From: Drosophila pseudoobscura
Taxonomy: Eukaryota > Arthropoda > Insecta > Diptera > Drosophilidae
Direction of reading: 5' to 3'
Assembly: GCF_009870125.1 (NCBI RefSeq)
Contig: NC_046683.1
Location: 43,105,869 to 43,169,868, forward strand
DNA length: 64,000 nucleotides
Position numbers and translations under genes: made by a program. Below the pieces are notes generated by a model, which made no database searches, was not told where the DNA came from, and was given only the letters and a program-made list of their open reading frames with translations. Shown piece after piece: positions 12,440 to 25,278 of this stretch (positions within the stretch are counted from its first letter, which is position 1; the number at the start of each line of letters is the position of its first letter).

Positions 12440-15400
12440 CTACAACGTTTCCGAGGGCACCCTTGGACTGACTTCACGCGTACGGGCCCTACAGAAACGA
12501 TCCTGCTCGAGGTTCTTGCGCAGTTCACGGGCCTGCTCCTCGTACTTGGTGGCCAGTTGCTTCTGTTGAGTGCAGCGAAGACGCTCCTCCTGCAGCTTTT
12601 CCTTATTTCAAAGGGGGAAAGGGAAGGGCCTAAAGTGTGTCGTCTATCAAGATTGATTCACGTTTGCTTACCATGGTCTGTTGGTACAGATGTCGTAGTC
12701 GTTCCATCTCGTTGTTGGTCCTGATGCCGTCGTCATCCTGACGCTGTTGATCTTGGTGCAGGTTCTCCAGCAACTCGTCCGTGGTCGCTGTGGCCACTTG
12801 GTTGACGGCCGCCGTCTGTTGGAGTTCGTCGCGCAGCTGCTTGCATTGCTTGTCCAACTGCGAAGTTGATTCTAGTTATTGTGGTTGTAGTTATACCGCT
12901 AGTTGGACTACCACTACGCACTCACTAACTCTGACAGTTAGTAAGCTTGGATTAGCATGCGACGAGGCAAACTAAGACTAGGGCCTTAGCAAGGATAGTG
13001 GTACGCATTGGGGGACGAGCTAAAGCTCACCTTCTTTCTAGTTTCATTGACTTCATTCAGCTCCGCATTAAGCTTCTCCTTCTCCACATCCAGCTTGTCG
13101 CACAGCTCTCTACGAGCGTCAAGATCGACCTTCTGGATGCGCAGATCGTCGCGGGCATTCTCCAGTTCCTGCTTCAGGCAGCGGGCCTTCGCCCGGGCGG
13201 CGGTAAGTTGTACTTCCATCTCCTTCAGTTTGCATTGGCAGCACTGCAGATGATCCTTGAGGTTGCGCACCTCGCACTCCAGCTCGCAGATCTGACGCCT
13301 GAAACGATTAGACTTTAGCCCAAGCCGCAAAAGCAATGTTTACTTACTTTGATTCGGCTGCCTCACACTCCAGGCTGTAATTGTTGCCCTCGAGCGCCAC
13401 CTGTTCGGTGGTGAGGCTGTGGAAGTTGTCCAGAAGCTCGTCCCGCTCCTTTTCCTTAAAGTTAGAGCATACCTGTCGGCATTAGTTTGGCGGCTCGAGT
13501 ACTTGTCTCTTATCCACAACTTAAATAACTAGACTGACCTTTTGCATGAGCAGGTCCTCGGCCTTCTTAACCTCCTGGACGTAGTTGTGCAGCTGCTCCT
13601 TCATGTTCGCAACCTTCAGCTCCGACTCCCTGAGCTTCTTCTGCAGCGTCCTGGCCTCCACCTGGGCATCGGTCAGTTTGTCCATCAGGCGGCTACAGCG
13701 ATTACAAAATGTGTACACATGTACATAGTATTATAAAAAAATTGCCATAAAAAAGTACATATTAATGGTCACTGTGCGAGGAAAAAACTTTGGCTGAGCG
13801 CGGAAGCAGTTCTACGATCGCTGCGGTAATGTCTTTTTTGCTCACCCATTCTCTGCTATGGCCTCATCGCGGCTGGCTTTGAGTGCCACAATCTGCTGCC
13901 GCAGCGTTTTACTTTCCGTTGAAGTCTCATTCAGCTCCGAGTCGTGCTGTCGAATTTGGTTGGTCAGTTTGCTGTTTTGGAGAGAGTGTACACATAGGAA
14001 ATCGATTAGAACTATTCACTGTTCTACAATCTTGACACACCAATCCTAGGCTAATCATTGTTTTCCTAGACCCTCGATCACATACATCTTTTCTCCCCTG
14101 TATTGCGCCCGAATATTGAATTATCATTAAGGTTCGGACAAGGCAAGACCCCGTCTGGCTGCAGAGCTCAACCAATGCTAAAGACTCGAGGAGCCTGACC
14201 CTCTCTCGGGCGCCCCAAAAGCAACCAGACACAAATATACATGTGTGTCTAGATATATGTAGATATATGTGAATGCCAGGCACGTAGCAGGCACACATCC
14301 GCAATTCGGATTGAAGCTCAAGAACACACAGCTCACAGAGCAGTGAAGTCGCCATCGCCATCGCCATCAACGTCTTTGTCTGTCAGTCATTAAGGCTAAA
14401 CAAAGTTCAAATACCCGTCGGGGGCTGACGCAGAACCCAAAAGGCTAAGAGAAAGAGAATAGCGAGGGATATACTCGCAAGTACATACATATGTACGGGT
14501 ATGGGCATGACATGTGTATGCTCGATGACTGACATTTCGACGCCCGCTGTTGGCTGTCGGCTGTTGGCTGTTGGCTTTACGGCCAAAGTGGTTAACACAT
14601 GGCTACTAAATCTTTGACATAAACTATGCTCTGCAGCTTGTAGTTTCCATGCAAGAGCGCGCTGGACGCTAAGAGCGAGTCGGGCAGGCCAGCAGAGTGT
14701 TGGCCGGGCTCAGATGTTTGTTACCTGCCTGAGCGAACGGTCGGCTCAGTCGGTCGGTCGGTTAGTTGGTTGGTTGGTTGGTCGGTCGATTGGTCGGTAT
14801 CGGTCGAGTCGCGTCGGTTCTGCCTTAGGGAATTGAATTGTATGTCTTTTGGATGATCGCGTTTTTGATGTGTTTCTTTTTTATATGTTTTGTTTTGTTA
14901 TTGTGTTATCGTTTCGTTGCGGGGAGGACGCTACAGCCAAATCAAAATCCAAATTGAGCGCACTCCAACTTGTTTTTGGAAATTCACGAAGGAGTTGCAA
15001 AAGGTGCCTAAGCAAATAATCACTAATCATTGTTGTGTGTCGAGGCAAGAATCACAGGAGAGGGAAGATTTTGATTGGATGTAAAACAAAAGCAAAACCA
15101 AGAGCCCAAACCAAACCCAAAGCCAAACCCCAAACCTGTTGCTATTACAGCAGCTAACAACGCAACCTAAGACTGGCCAGAAATCACGCAACTATCCGCC
15201 AGCATGGATCGGATACATGTATATGGGGAACTGGTGCAGAGTGTGGCACCTCTCGTGTCCACCGCTTGGCTGGCTTCTGCGGCGGCGGCTGCGGCTGCTG
15301 CTGCGGCTGCTGCTGGGGCTGTTGTGGCCGATGTGTTGCCTGCCACTGTTGCAGGTTTCGTCATTTGCTCTTACATAAAATGGCGTTTCGATTATGAGCA

Positions 15401-18400
15401 GCAGAAGATTTCTGGCCAAGCAGACGCAAGGCGAACAGAAGTCAAGATAAATGGGTATTTGGGTCATGGTTAACAGCGCACGAACCGTTTACTGGTTTTT
15501 CTGTTGTGGTTTTTGGTTCGTTTCGTCTCTGGCTGCGGCTCTGACCGGGGCTAGTTCGAGTCCAAGCACTGCGATAATCAGATGCCCCAGAGGGTTGGCT
15601 AATTCAAATTGGACTCGCTTCGGGGCCTGTGCCTGCGTCTGCGTCCGCGTCCGCAAAAGTGAATTGATTTATAAACAGCTGCCCCCGACAATAGAAAAAT
15701 CATCAATCATCCGGTATAATGAGAGGCGAGCCGAGCCAAGCCGAGCCTCCTCCTCCTCCTACCCTAGCCCCACTCTGCCAAACAAAAGTGAAAATCCATT
15801 AGTTGCCTTCCCAGCTGATGCCAAACTATTGGTCCTCTTGCTCTTCCAGGTCCACCATGAGACGTCGCAAGCTGCTCATCTGCTGGGCAGCCCTCCAGGC
15901 GGGCTCAACCATGATTACCTGCCTGCTGTTGCTGCTGACCAGCTCACAGCACAGCTATCAGGTGGCGGCCGGCATTGTGCCGCCACCCTGGAGTGATCCG
16001 GCCACGAACCCCTGCGCCAGCATGTCCGGGGGCTGGCAGCTGCTCTACTGGACGCCGCTAAAGAAGTGCTTCAAGATCTTCACTCTGGGCTATCCCTGTC
16101 CAGACACCATGGAGCTGAGTCCCACACCAGTTAGTGCCAAGCGGAAGGATCTTCCTGCGGCCGAGTGCCGCTGTCCGCCGGGAACTGCTCTCAGTCCTCT
16201 GACCAGCTCTGTGTGCCACAAGCTTTACGAGCGGGGTCCGTGTCAGAGCACAGAATACTTTCAGCCCCTACCAGATCAGGCCAAGAGGTGAGCCCATGGA
16301 GGGATCTGGCTCATTCACCATTCATTCACAATTTCCTCCTCATCCTAGGACTGGCAACCGGTGGGGCACCTGCAAGCGTCCGTTGCAGTGCCCCGATGGA
16401 ATGATCTTCTGGCCGAGAGACAACAAGTGCTATACGCGACGTAGTCGTGGACCCTGCAGCCGGGGAAAGTTGCTGGTGCGCAACGAGGACGGGCTGGCCG
16501 AGTGCAGGTGCGAGGATGCAGGCGAACTGGCATTGTACTACTCTCCGTCGGAGGACTCGTGTTATGAGCACTATACCAAAGGACCTTGCTCCACGCCGGG
16601 TCACATTTTCATGCCGGGTGGTCGGTGCGATTGCCAGCAGCATCTGCCCCAATATCATGCCCCTCAGCAGATGTGCTTCGAGCTCGGTAGGATTCCATTT
16701 GACAGTACAGTAGTCCCCCCTCCTTATTCCAAGTTCTCTCCTGATTTCAGATACTCCGGGACCCTGTCCTCCTGGACACATATTTCGCATACCCGACAAT
16801 GCTGAGGCGACGAGTGATGGCTCTTTGCAACTGCTGCCTCGGGCCAGGTGTCTGTGCAAGGAAGGCTACGTGCCCTGGACCGATGGCATCTGCTATCGCC
16901 TGTACACACGGGGACCGTGCGGTGCCAACGAGTTCCTGGTGAATGCCACCTCCTGTGTGCGCAACTTTTGCGGCAAGAATCGCCTGTACTTCCCGGCCGA
17001 GGACTCTTGCTATCGAATAGGCTCCCAGGGCCCGTGCTCGCTCCATCAAGTGGTGATCTTCGATTTCACCGCGCGCCCCTCGCTCGACGGCATCTCCTAC
17101 AATGGAATGTGCGGCTGTGCGGGAGTACTCACTAACTTGGACCAACAGTGTTCCGGCCCGGGCTCCGGATCTGGCTCCGGCTCGGGCGCCGACGTGGAGC
17201 AGAACATCTGCGAGTCGACGCCTGGCATGGTCGAGATCAACGGCCAGTGTCACAAGCTGTACACCCGAGGTCCCTGTGGGGCTGGCCAGTGGCTAGAGCC
17301 ACTCAAGAGTCACTCCCAGACGAATACATCGATCTTGGCCTTCGGCAGTCGAGCCAAGTGCGTCTGCCGCCCCGGCTACACGGCCACGGAGGCGGACCAG
17401 AGGGGCCTAAGCAACTGCAGTGCTCCAAGCGTGAGCCTGGCGAGGTATTTAACGATCGAGCGACACAACTCAAAGTTCCTCAATGATCTACACTCCGGTT
17501 CTCCCTCCCTAAACTAAATGTTAATACGAGCCTTTCAAACTATCCTTTGTAGTCTCTGGGTCTTTGTCTGGGTCTGGTTTTGAGTCCCCGCATGCCTACT
17601 ATCTTCATCCTTCTCTATGATCTTTTGTGATGCATGCCAAGTGTTTTTTGATCGCAGTGATCCATTTGTTATTCCATTAACCATTTTGTTCTTGTTGTTT
17701 TAGGTGGTTTTTAGAAATATTCGGGTAACCTTTTCGATGGTTTCGCAGCCACGGGGGATAGGATTGTGCCATGAATGTATTACAGCGACTAATATACGAG
17801 TTGTATTTAAGATAACTCTCAATAAGACAAATAAAATAAAGAAATGTGCAAAATAAACAAAAATACTACTGTTCCTTGCAAGGACAGACGTTCAACGATT
17901 CTATTCAGCCCTAAGGACGAGAGGACGTTGACCCGAGATGTCTGCGCTATCAAGTGGCCCAAGCGACACCAAACCGATGCCGGTTACGCGTGGATCGCGC
18001 TTCCGCCTCAAACGAGTCGCGTGCAAACAGGAAATAAAGATGTTCGAGTAATATTCGGGTATAAGGTGGTGCTTGGAATTATAATCCGAGCAGAAGACCA
18101 GACCCTAAGCAATGCGATAAGGCAGGAAACACACTTTAAAGTTTTTAGTCGATCCAATGGGGCAACACACGGACCGGACAGACGTTCAGCGATTCTATTC
18201 AGGACTAAGGACTCACCGCACTTGCTCCTCCAGTTCCTTGACGCTTTGTTCCAGACAATTCCGCTTCTCCTTGCAGTCCTTGAGCTCGTATTCCAATTTA
18301 TATGCTCGCTCGGTTTTGCCATCCAACTGATGCTAATGTTGACGAGAAGCATTAAAGAAGATCGACAAAAAGTAAATAGAATGAAAGGGGAGCAGAGCTC

Positions 18401-20814
18401 TGGCCTTTTACCAGAAGAGTGTCTTTTTCAGTCTCCAGGCTAATGTAGGTCTGGCGCAGGGCTCCGATCTCGGCGCGCAGTTGGGTGACCTCATTCCTGT
18501 TGGATTCGCGACTGGAGTCCAGTGTGCTGGCCCGGACATCTGCCGACTGTCGCTGACGCTCGGATATCATAAGTTTACCTTGGAAGTCGGCTATAATTCG
18601 CTCATTCTGTTCATTGAGCATGCTGCCAGAAGGTTGATGCATTACGAAATTTACTCATCTTGATTAATAGTCAAATCAACTTACGTTATCTGACCGATCT
18701 CGGTCTTTAGCTGCTCGCTTTCGGCTTGAAGCGAGGCCACGCGATGCCTCAACTGGGCTATGTCCTCCTTGAGCAGGGCTATATTCGTTTCCGCTGGAAG
18801 CCGAGCTGAGTTCAGTTCCCTGTTGTCGCGTTCCAGCTGCCGCAAGCGATCATTGAGATCCTCGTTGCGCTGCCGCAGGACCAGCAGCTCCTCGGCATGC
18901 AATTGAACAGAGCACAGCTGCTTCTCCCTAATCATGTCCCGCTCGCAGCGCACTCTCTCCAGCTCCGACCTGGCACAATCGCGCTCCCTTTCGACCCGCC
19001 CGATGGCAGCCTGTACGCAGTCGCTTCGATTGCTGTTGTTCCCAGAGCTACTGGCGGTGGACGGCGGCAGGGTCTCGTAGTGGGTGTTCTTCTGGGGCGA
19101 GTATTGAAGTTTGTTGGAGCACAGCTCATCCCGCAGTGTCCGCAGCTCCTCGTCCTTGGACTTCAATTGAGCACGCAGGAAGGCTACCTCTGACTCTGAG
19201 CCGGATCTGGCCATTATCCGGAGATATTCCTTCTGGAAGAAGTCCCGCTCGGACGTCAGCCGTATCTTCTCTTCGTTGAGGGTGACGGAGTTGTTTTCGT
19301 TATGGTCCTTCGCCTCCTTTTGCAGCTCCATTATCTTGGCATGCATTTTTCCAAGCTTTTTCTTCTGCTTATCAATGATGGTATTTAATTCCTCCTCGCG
19401 ACGGGTTAGCAGATTAAGACGTTCGTTCAGATTACGCTTGTCACAGGGAATAGCAATAGGAGATGCTCCTCCTGTCAGACGCACATCTTTGAACCTTTGT
19501 TCGTTTCGCTGCTGCAGTTGCTTCAGCTCGACCTGGAGATGCTTCACCTCCAGTTCCCGGGCATCGATTTCCAAATTGGCCTGCTCTTCGACCTGTAGGG
19601 CTGCCTGCTTGAGCTCATCTAGGTTCATTTGAAGCTGCCGCTTGTCCTCGTCTGAGCTTAGGGCTCTCTGCATGGCATCGTGCATTTTGTCTTGGTACTC
19701 GCGCACCTGCATCATCAGTTCAGCCTTCTCGCGCTGCAGCAGGTCAATGTCCTCCGATAAGGCACCCACTTCCCTGTAGCAACAGTCCTTGGCCAAAGCA
19801 GCGGGCGGCCGTCCCCCAGATAGCATATCATTCAGTCGACGAATCTCCCGATTGCGCGACTCAACTTTCCGCTTGTAGAACTCCAATTGTTCGCTGGATG
19901 TGGCTAGATCATTTTGCAGCTTGTCGAGCTCCTCCTGGCCGCTGGTCTGTGTGACTGTCACCCCATCCTGGGTGGTTGTCGTGGTCTTCTGAAATACTCC
20001 CGCATTGCATTTCGTACATTTGAGTGCAGTGCCAAGAACGCAGGGCAGAATGTTTCCAGCGCGTACTGTGGTTATGAAAGGTTTCTTAGCTGAAAAGAAT
20101 CTCCAGCATTATACAGCATCTAGCAGTGGAGGAAAATTCAAACATACTCTGGCGGGTGGACGACACATGCGTTCGTTTGCCAGCCGTCGAAGACGTGCCA
20201 GCCAGTTGTTTGTTTAGCAAGGCATCTAACTGGTTCTGTAACCCCACGTTATGGCTTTGCAAGTGTTCCTTGTCCGTCTCCAGACTCCTCATCCGTCGTT
20301 CGGCCTCTGGCGATAAACATTTTTAAAAGTTTTTCCCAAGATAAGGTTCAAGATCACATACCACACAAGCGCAGCTCGTAGTCCTCGCGATCCCTAAGAA
20401 ACTGCAAGTGGAGCTCATTGCATTCAGCTAGCAGGCGGGAGTTGTCGCACTTGTAGGGTTCAACGCCCAGCTCCCAACAGGTTTTCTCCTTTAAAGACAC
20501 AACAAATCGTAGCTTAGCAACCGCTTGACCCATTTCCTTAATAGTAATCTTAGTAGGATTAGCTACTGGCTACTGGGAACATATTCATATGTGGGTACCT
20601 CTAGCAGATCGGCAACTTGCTTCTTTGTGTCCCTAAGACATTCCGTCGTCTTGACCAGGTCACCGAAAATTGCTTGCACCAATGGAATGGCCAGAACGGG
20701 CAGCGTCTGGTTGAAGCCCATAACATCCAGTTTGGACCGCAAATCCTTGAAGTCGCCATCGTTAAAACCATTCATGGATAACTGATGGCTTAACTTTCTA
20801 TTGGATGTACTCAA
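12440..20814 (-). CDS. Cep135: Centriole protein Cep135 (Bld10)
   Basis: Twelve exons on the minus strand, in transcript order: 20814-20599, 20488-20362, 20306-20148, 20065-18685, 18622-18412, 18326-18217, 13971-13846, 13692-13539, 13454-13348, 13298-13031, 12857-12672, 12601-12440. All phases match, giving about 1068 aa, close to the roughly 1060 aa I recall for fly Bld10. The N-terminus has the CEP135/TSGA10 signature LDVMGFNQTLP...VQAIFGDLV, then VEPYKCDNSRL. Nearly all the rest is coiled coil, ending with a segment around LCDKLDVEKEKLNAEL, also typical of the family. Cep135 is a cartwheel/microtubule-binding protein needed for centriole and basal-body stability and sperm axonemes (family knowledge). 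The first donor (GTACCC) is weak and the first junction less certain. It converges with the upstream gene, 128 bp between stop codons. Confidence 0.9.
13972..15856 (+). other. Cep135 intron: 5' region of the nested DUF4789-like gene
   Basis: No coding exon is seen. An initiator-like TCAGTC at 14746-14751, within a run of GGTCGGTT-type repeats, is a possible transcript start for the nested plus-strand gene. A pyrimidine-rich acceptor ending at 15849 (CTCTTCCAG) just before its ATG suggests a 5'-UTR intron. An Ala/Leu-rich GCGGCTGCT run near 15280-15330 gives short open frames I regard as non-coding. Confidence 0.4.
15857..17517 (+). CDS. Secreted Cys-rich protein, DUF4789-like, nested in a Cep135 intron
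   Basis: Exons are 15857-16287, 16349-16686 and 16751-17517, GT-AG and in phase, about 511 aa. The N-terminus (MRRRKLLICW... then LLLLLTSS) reads as a signal peptide or signal anchor, so the product is probably secreted. The body is a series of six or seven Cys modules built around a C-Y/H-K-L-Y-T-R-G-P-C core, for example CYRLYTRGPC and CHKLYTRGPC, with intervening CxC pairs. This pattern matches the insect DUF4789 family, whose function is unknown. A short Gly-Ser linker separates the last module. ATG 15857 is preferred over in-frame 15818 because it starts the signal peptide. The gene is antisense to Cep135, inside its 4.2-kb intron. AATAAA occurs at about 17830. Confidence 0.85.
17518..18216 (+). 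other. 3' UTR of nested gene and rest of the Cep135 intron
   Basis: An AATAAA near 17830-17835 marks the likely 3' end of the DUF4789-like transcript. The remainder up to the Cep135 exon at 18217 has open frames but no coding signature. ACGTTCA...GATTCTATTCAG is repeated at about 17889-17909 and 18184-18202, a short local duplication. Confidence 0.5.
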
Positions 20815-20880
20815 TTATTGCAATAAATAAAACAAACAATAAACAAAAATAATGCGCCAAGAGTTAAAAAGGTACGCTAG

Positions 20881-20890
20881 CAGTGTGACC
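20881..20890 (-). promoter_or_regulatory. Ohler motif 1 (M1BP site), Cep135 promoter
   Basis: On the minus strand the site reads GGTCACACTG, an exact match to core-promoter motif 1 (YGGTCACACTR). It lies about 67 bp upstream of the Cep135 ATG. A motif-6-like GTATATTT lies just upstream of it. This places the transcript start close to 20850-20890 (inference). Confidence 0.7.
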
Positions 20891-21350
20891 GTAGAAATAT
20901 ACTTGACGAAGTCAAGTTCTGTTATACATATTCCTCGTTTTTTATTTTCCGTGGAATATTACTAGCTATATAGAACATTTAGCCATGCCCACATAATTTT
21001 CGAACAAAGATGAATAAATTTTCTACACAATTGGTTAGTTTTTAGTCCTTGCTTTTTTTGTATTTTGGCTAAAACAAGGTTTGAACAAAATAGTTCAACA
21101 AAAAATCAGTCGCAATGTTGCTGGTATTTAAGGACATGATGCGTGTATAGGCCTTTGTACACCCTATTTCATTAATTTTATATGTAGATCAAACGCAATT
21201 TATTAAGACCTTTTCTCAAATTGACATGTTTTTGACTTATTCATGCGTATTATTAGTATCTTGTATATATTTATCTCGATCCTGATACCTACTGAGCCTT
21301 GGAAGACAAACGTATTCACAATTCTATAGCATCCATTACCCCCAGGGTAT
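20891..21350 (-). repeat. Dispersed repeat B, copy 1 (upstream of Cep135)
   Basis: About 455 bp matches the reverse complement of 45630-46082 almost throughout, with a few substitutions and small indels. Shared blocks include TTTAGCCATGCCCACATAAT, AGTATCAGG-type runs around 21280, and the AATTGACATGTTTTTGACTT block near 21220. No coding capacity or clear terminal repeats were recognised. Orientation relative to Cep135 is the same as that of copy 2 to the gene at 47308. Confidence 0.85.
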
Positions 21351-22200
21351 GTGTGCATGGAATAAGCAACATGTTTGTGTATGGAACGAGACTCATTGTT
21401 GCTAAAGCGAACTGGGGCGAACTGCGGCGAATTCGAATTCCTCATATTCTTTGTTCCGTTGAATAATACTATCTATATGGAACATATTGCCATGCCCACT
21501 CAATTTTGTACGATTGATGAATCAATTCTATACATGATTGGCCTATTTGAAATACTTGCTTTTATTGGATTTCTATAAAACATTGAAAATTAAATTAATA
21601 GATTGATGAAATTGACAAAAATACCATGGGAGCGCGGCGAAAACCAGTATTTCTACAGTATGACCCTCAGAACAGCACCGAAATATACGGTCTCATTTGA
21701 AAAATATACCGAGTGGAGCGCGCCAAATCGAACTTTTTTGAATGTGAGCGACAAGGATTTAAAAGTTGTCAACCGGGCCATTACCGATTCAACAAATACG
21801 ACGATTCCCTCAATTTTGATCTTCCGTCGAATAATACCAGCTATATAGAACATTTAGCCATGCCCACATAATTTAATCCGATTAATTAAACTATTCTCAA
21901 CTTGACTGGCTTACTTTATATAATTGCTTTTATTGCATTTTGCGTAAAGGTTTTACCGAAATAGGTTAAAAAAAAAAAAGTTTTAGATTACCGACCGGAT
22001 AATACCTAGAACTGCACGTCAATTTATTTGTAAGTGAATGAGTCACAAGTGAATACAATTTAGTGGAATAAGCCATGAGCGGAAGTACGATTTAAGAGAG
22101 ATTTCGTGACTTATTCGCACACATTTTAATAATTTAAATGAACGGTCAAGAATGTGCAATTAATAGCTGACAGCCCTTCTGAATCGCAAAATACATACAT
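21351..22200. repeat. Repeat-rich AT DNA with further partial copies of repeat B
   Basis: The GAATAATA...CTATATGGAACAT...GCCATGCCCAC segment of repeat B recurs as direct partial copies near 21455-21530 and 21825-21890, besides the one at 20950-21010. A motif-6-like block with GAGGGTCA (minus strand) lies at 21661-21690. No gene is supported. Short frames here are by chance. Confidence 0.65.
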
Positions 22201-22607
22201 GCGAATATTTGACTACTGTGAGGAAGTGTACTCCTCCAAGATCCTCCAACGCTGAGCAAAACCAATGAAAGCGATATCCTCCAGCTTTTCGTATTCCACC
22301 TCGCTTTCGTGTAATGAATATTTATAGTGCTATTGGAAAAACGCTTTAAATTAAATAATGAAATAGCACAAAAGTTGTTAAAGACTAGATTTTGAACAAT
22401 TTTGTAGTTGTCAAAAATTATTTTATATAGTGAAGTATTATACTCAGCGTAAGCGCCCTTTTTATTTCAAACTTAATGTTGTACTTTACTGCACTGAACG
22501 AGAGGAAGTGTGGGTAAACGGAATAAAGTCATTGACAAATCCACTCGCCGGTAGGGGCGCCACATTTCGTCGTTCAACGGAAATTGCATTTAAATTCAAA
22601 TTCAAAC

Positions 22608-24885
22608 TTACTCGACAACAAAACAATAAAAGTTCTTAAACATAAAGGGAGCTTCGTTGTCCGATATGAAATTACGCTCTGGCTTCTCAGATGAGAAAGG
22701 ATTCGTGGTCGGAGGCAACACAATATTCAAATGACGATTCGATTGACCGACGAACTGTGCCATGTCCAAAGGAGCTTCGTATTTGGTATAAGAGGTGACC
22801 ACAATGGGGCATTTAAGATTAAGAGAGGCCTGTATGGTGTCAGGCCAGGTGTCCTCCAAGGCATATCCCGTCGACCGATACAGTCCCGAATTGTAAAAGC
22901 ACACTGTTGATTAGAAACGAAACTGATTAAAAGACGCTGGTCTAAATGCGAGTTCTGCCACACGGTTATACCCAAATCTGGTTGGAGAAACTGCGGCTCT
23001 CGGCAGTAGTCGTGATAGAGATTATTTTCAAAGTGATAGTTCACTGTCCTCTGAGCCTTACGACACAAGCGACAGCATCTTAAATAAAATGCAATTATCA
23101 GTTGGATCCAAGTACTCGAAATATTCGAAGACCTCGCATTCGCTCACTTGATCTTCTTCAGTTGCTCAAAGGAGATGTTATTGGGATTCAGTTCTGGTCC
23201 TACGAAGACCACATTCAGGCATTTCAGAGCTGGCATTATGTGCAGAAGGAAGAGCTCCCATTTCTGCAGCACATCGACCTCGAATTCGATCTCAGCTCCT
23301 ATTAGATGAAGCGTCAGCTCGCTGTTTCTCAAGCGCTCGCAGAGCTTCAGGGCAAACCAGGCCGTCAGGGGTCCGGTGGAGACCTGGGTAAGGGCAGCAT
23401 ACTCACACTCATCAACGACATCTGTCAGTGGAAGTGGGAGGTGTTCATGGCGGTCCAGGCGCTTTTCATTCTTGAAGGATACTCACTAAAACTAAGTTTT
23501 TTCATCATTTGCCTCGAATTGCAGCAGGCCATGGGCAGCTCCCGGAGAACCCTGTTGGGTAGCGACGGCTCCAGCCGTCCAAATTTGGCCTGGAACATGA
23601 CAAAGGCCTTAAACAGTCTGTAGGCCCCGCACCACTTGGCATGCTCAGGACTCCGATGGTCTGGCTTGTCCCTGCAGGAGGCGAACTCCCCACAGCCGCC
23701 ACAGAGTTGAAGACGCTTAAAGCGATGCTCGCGGCACTTTTGGTCCCCGCAGATGAGGGGAAAGAGTAGCACCTCTTGCTCCGTGGGCGAGAGCGGACGA
23801 TTCATTTCCTTCTCTACCTGCCGTATGCACACAATCCGATACGAACGAAATTGCTCGGCACTGAACGCACCGCACTTGTAGAACATCTCGTGACCTACAT
23901 AGATTCGAGCAACAGGCGGATAATTGGCAATTAGCTTGATTTATGGTTCGTGGCCGCCGACGGCCGGCGGCCGGCGGCCGGCACCGCTCACCGCTGAGGT
24001 CCACTGCCTGGCGCAGGGCATAGCACAGCTGGCGATGGTCCTGATCCTCCCTCATATGGCTGGGACTGCAGTAGTAGCTCAATCCGCAGCGGGCACAAGG
24101 CAGCGAACTCCGGCCGCAGAGATCCGCTTTACAGAGCTGTAAATCAGTGAATTCGGGGGTAAAGTGGATGCGTTTCTGATTGTGTGGTGCAACTGTCACT
24201 CACGTTGCACAGTGAGGCCATAAAATATTTCCGCGGCTTATATATGTATTCAATGTACTCGGCCTCATCGTCGGAGGACTCCACATCGCTGGGAGGCGCC
24301 TGGCTGAACAGCTTGCCCAGATTGCTGAACATCGCCGCTGTAGGCGATTCCCCACCGCCTAAATAGGATGCAAATGCAACGTTATACACGAGCTCTAATT
24401 TAAGGGAACAGTCTCTAACCCATCTGCAATCTGCTGCCCAAGCACTTCAGCAGCTCGTTCACTTCGTGGCCCCTGACATCCTTCGATTGCTTGGCAGGAT
24501 TTCCTGCTACTGGCTTCGGCACTACTGGCTCTGGGGCACTCGAAGTGGGAAGCACTGCTGGAGTCCTCGGCTTCCTCTCATCCTCTTTGGCTTGCTTTGA
24601 TGGCTTCGCTGTCGCTGGTTCTGGTGGGGCTCCAGTAGGCTCGTGTTTCTTGGAAGCAGGAACCGCGCTCTTGGCCAGCAGCTTCCTACGCAATAGCTGC
24701 TGTATCAGCTTGATGGGATCGCTGTCTGGCCCTGGCCCCGCTTCCGCCTCCTGGGTTGTGACCACTGAAGAGGGTTTTTCTTCTGCCCCTGCACTGTCCG
24801 TCTGGTCAGACTGCACCTGATTGCACTTGTTCCTCGGACGATTGCGATGCCTTGGCTTTTTCTTTTGCACGCCTGTCTGCTGCAT
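22608..24885 (-). CDS. MYND zinc-finger protein, Mss51-like
   Basis: Seven exons in transcript order: 24885-24420, 24358-24204, 24136-23992, 23894-23487, 23421-23148, 23078-22972, 22903-22608, in phase, about 616 aa. The first about 155 residues are low-complexity and basic/Pro-rich. A MYND-type zinc cluster follows across exons 2-3 (CNLC...CARC...YYCSPSH...DH...C). A second Cys/His-rich cluster (CGGCGEFASC...H...C) lies in exon 4. Exons 5-7 match the Mss51/ZMYND15-17 C-terminal domain: LTAWFAL, LTLHLIGAE, NVVFVGPELNP, CCRLC, PDLVCFYNSGL and DTWP. Mss51 relatives act in mitochondrial translation control or muscle metabolism; for this fly protein the role is not known. AATAAA (minus) near 22459 supports the stop at 22608. 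The exon 6 donor (GTATAA) was chosen because it restores the PDL...NSG motif. Confidence 0.8.
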
Positions 24886-25278
24886 GGCTAATTTTCAGAT
24901 CAGTTTTGCTCAGTTCTGTTCTGTTCTGTTCTGGGTTCTAAATTTGCCTGCCTGCTTGCGTACGTAACTCAATTGAACGACAATGAAGAATGAGCATTGT
25001 TCTTGGGCTGCTGTACGCTCTGCCCGAACTCAATTGGCCAGCAGCCATCTCCACCGCAAGTGGGCCCAAATGTACAAATGTACGCCCTGCCCTGGCTATT
25101 TTTGTTGAGCACGGGCCTCCGCCGCATCGAGTACAGACAGCAGCAGCCGGCATGGGCATGGGTTAGCATTTATTATGTCCAAGAGGCGTTGGACTAGTGC
25201 TCTGCTCGTACGAGTATGGTCACAACCGCAACCGTGAACCTCCCAAAAGGTAGGAAAGAGCTCATTCCATGTGATATT
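24886..25278. other. Upstream region of the MYND gene
   Basis: It contains a short TTCTG-repeat (about 24910-24940), probably 5' UTR of the minus-strand MYND gene. No coding exon, motif 1 or DRE was found. Confidence 0.4.

Noticed and set aside
22206-22330. Possible extra last exon of the MYND gene (HYKYSLHESEVEYEKL)
   Set aside because: It is out of phase with the strong GTAAGT beside the stop at 22608. The in-frame stop, the family-typical C-terminus and a poly(A) signal near 22459 all favour ending at 22608.
23950-23985. GC-rich GGCCGGC repeats in a MYND-gene intron
   Set aside because: A short perfect tandem run within a splice-bounded intron. It can form hairpins but nothing indicates a function.
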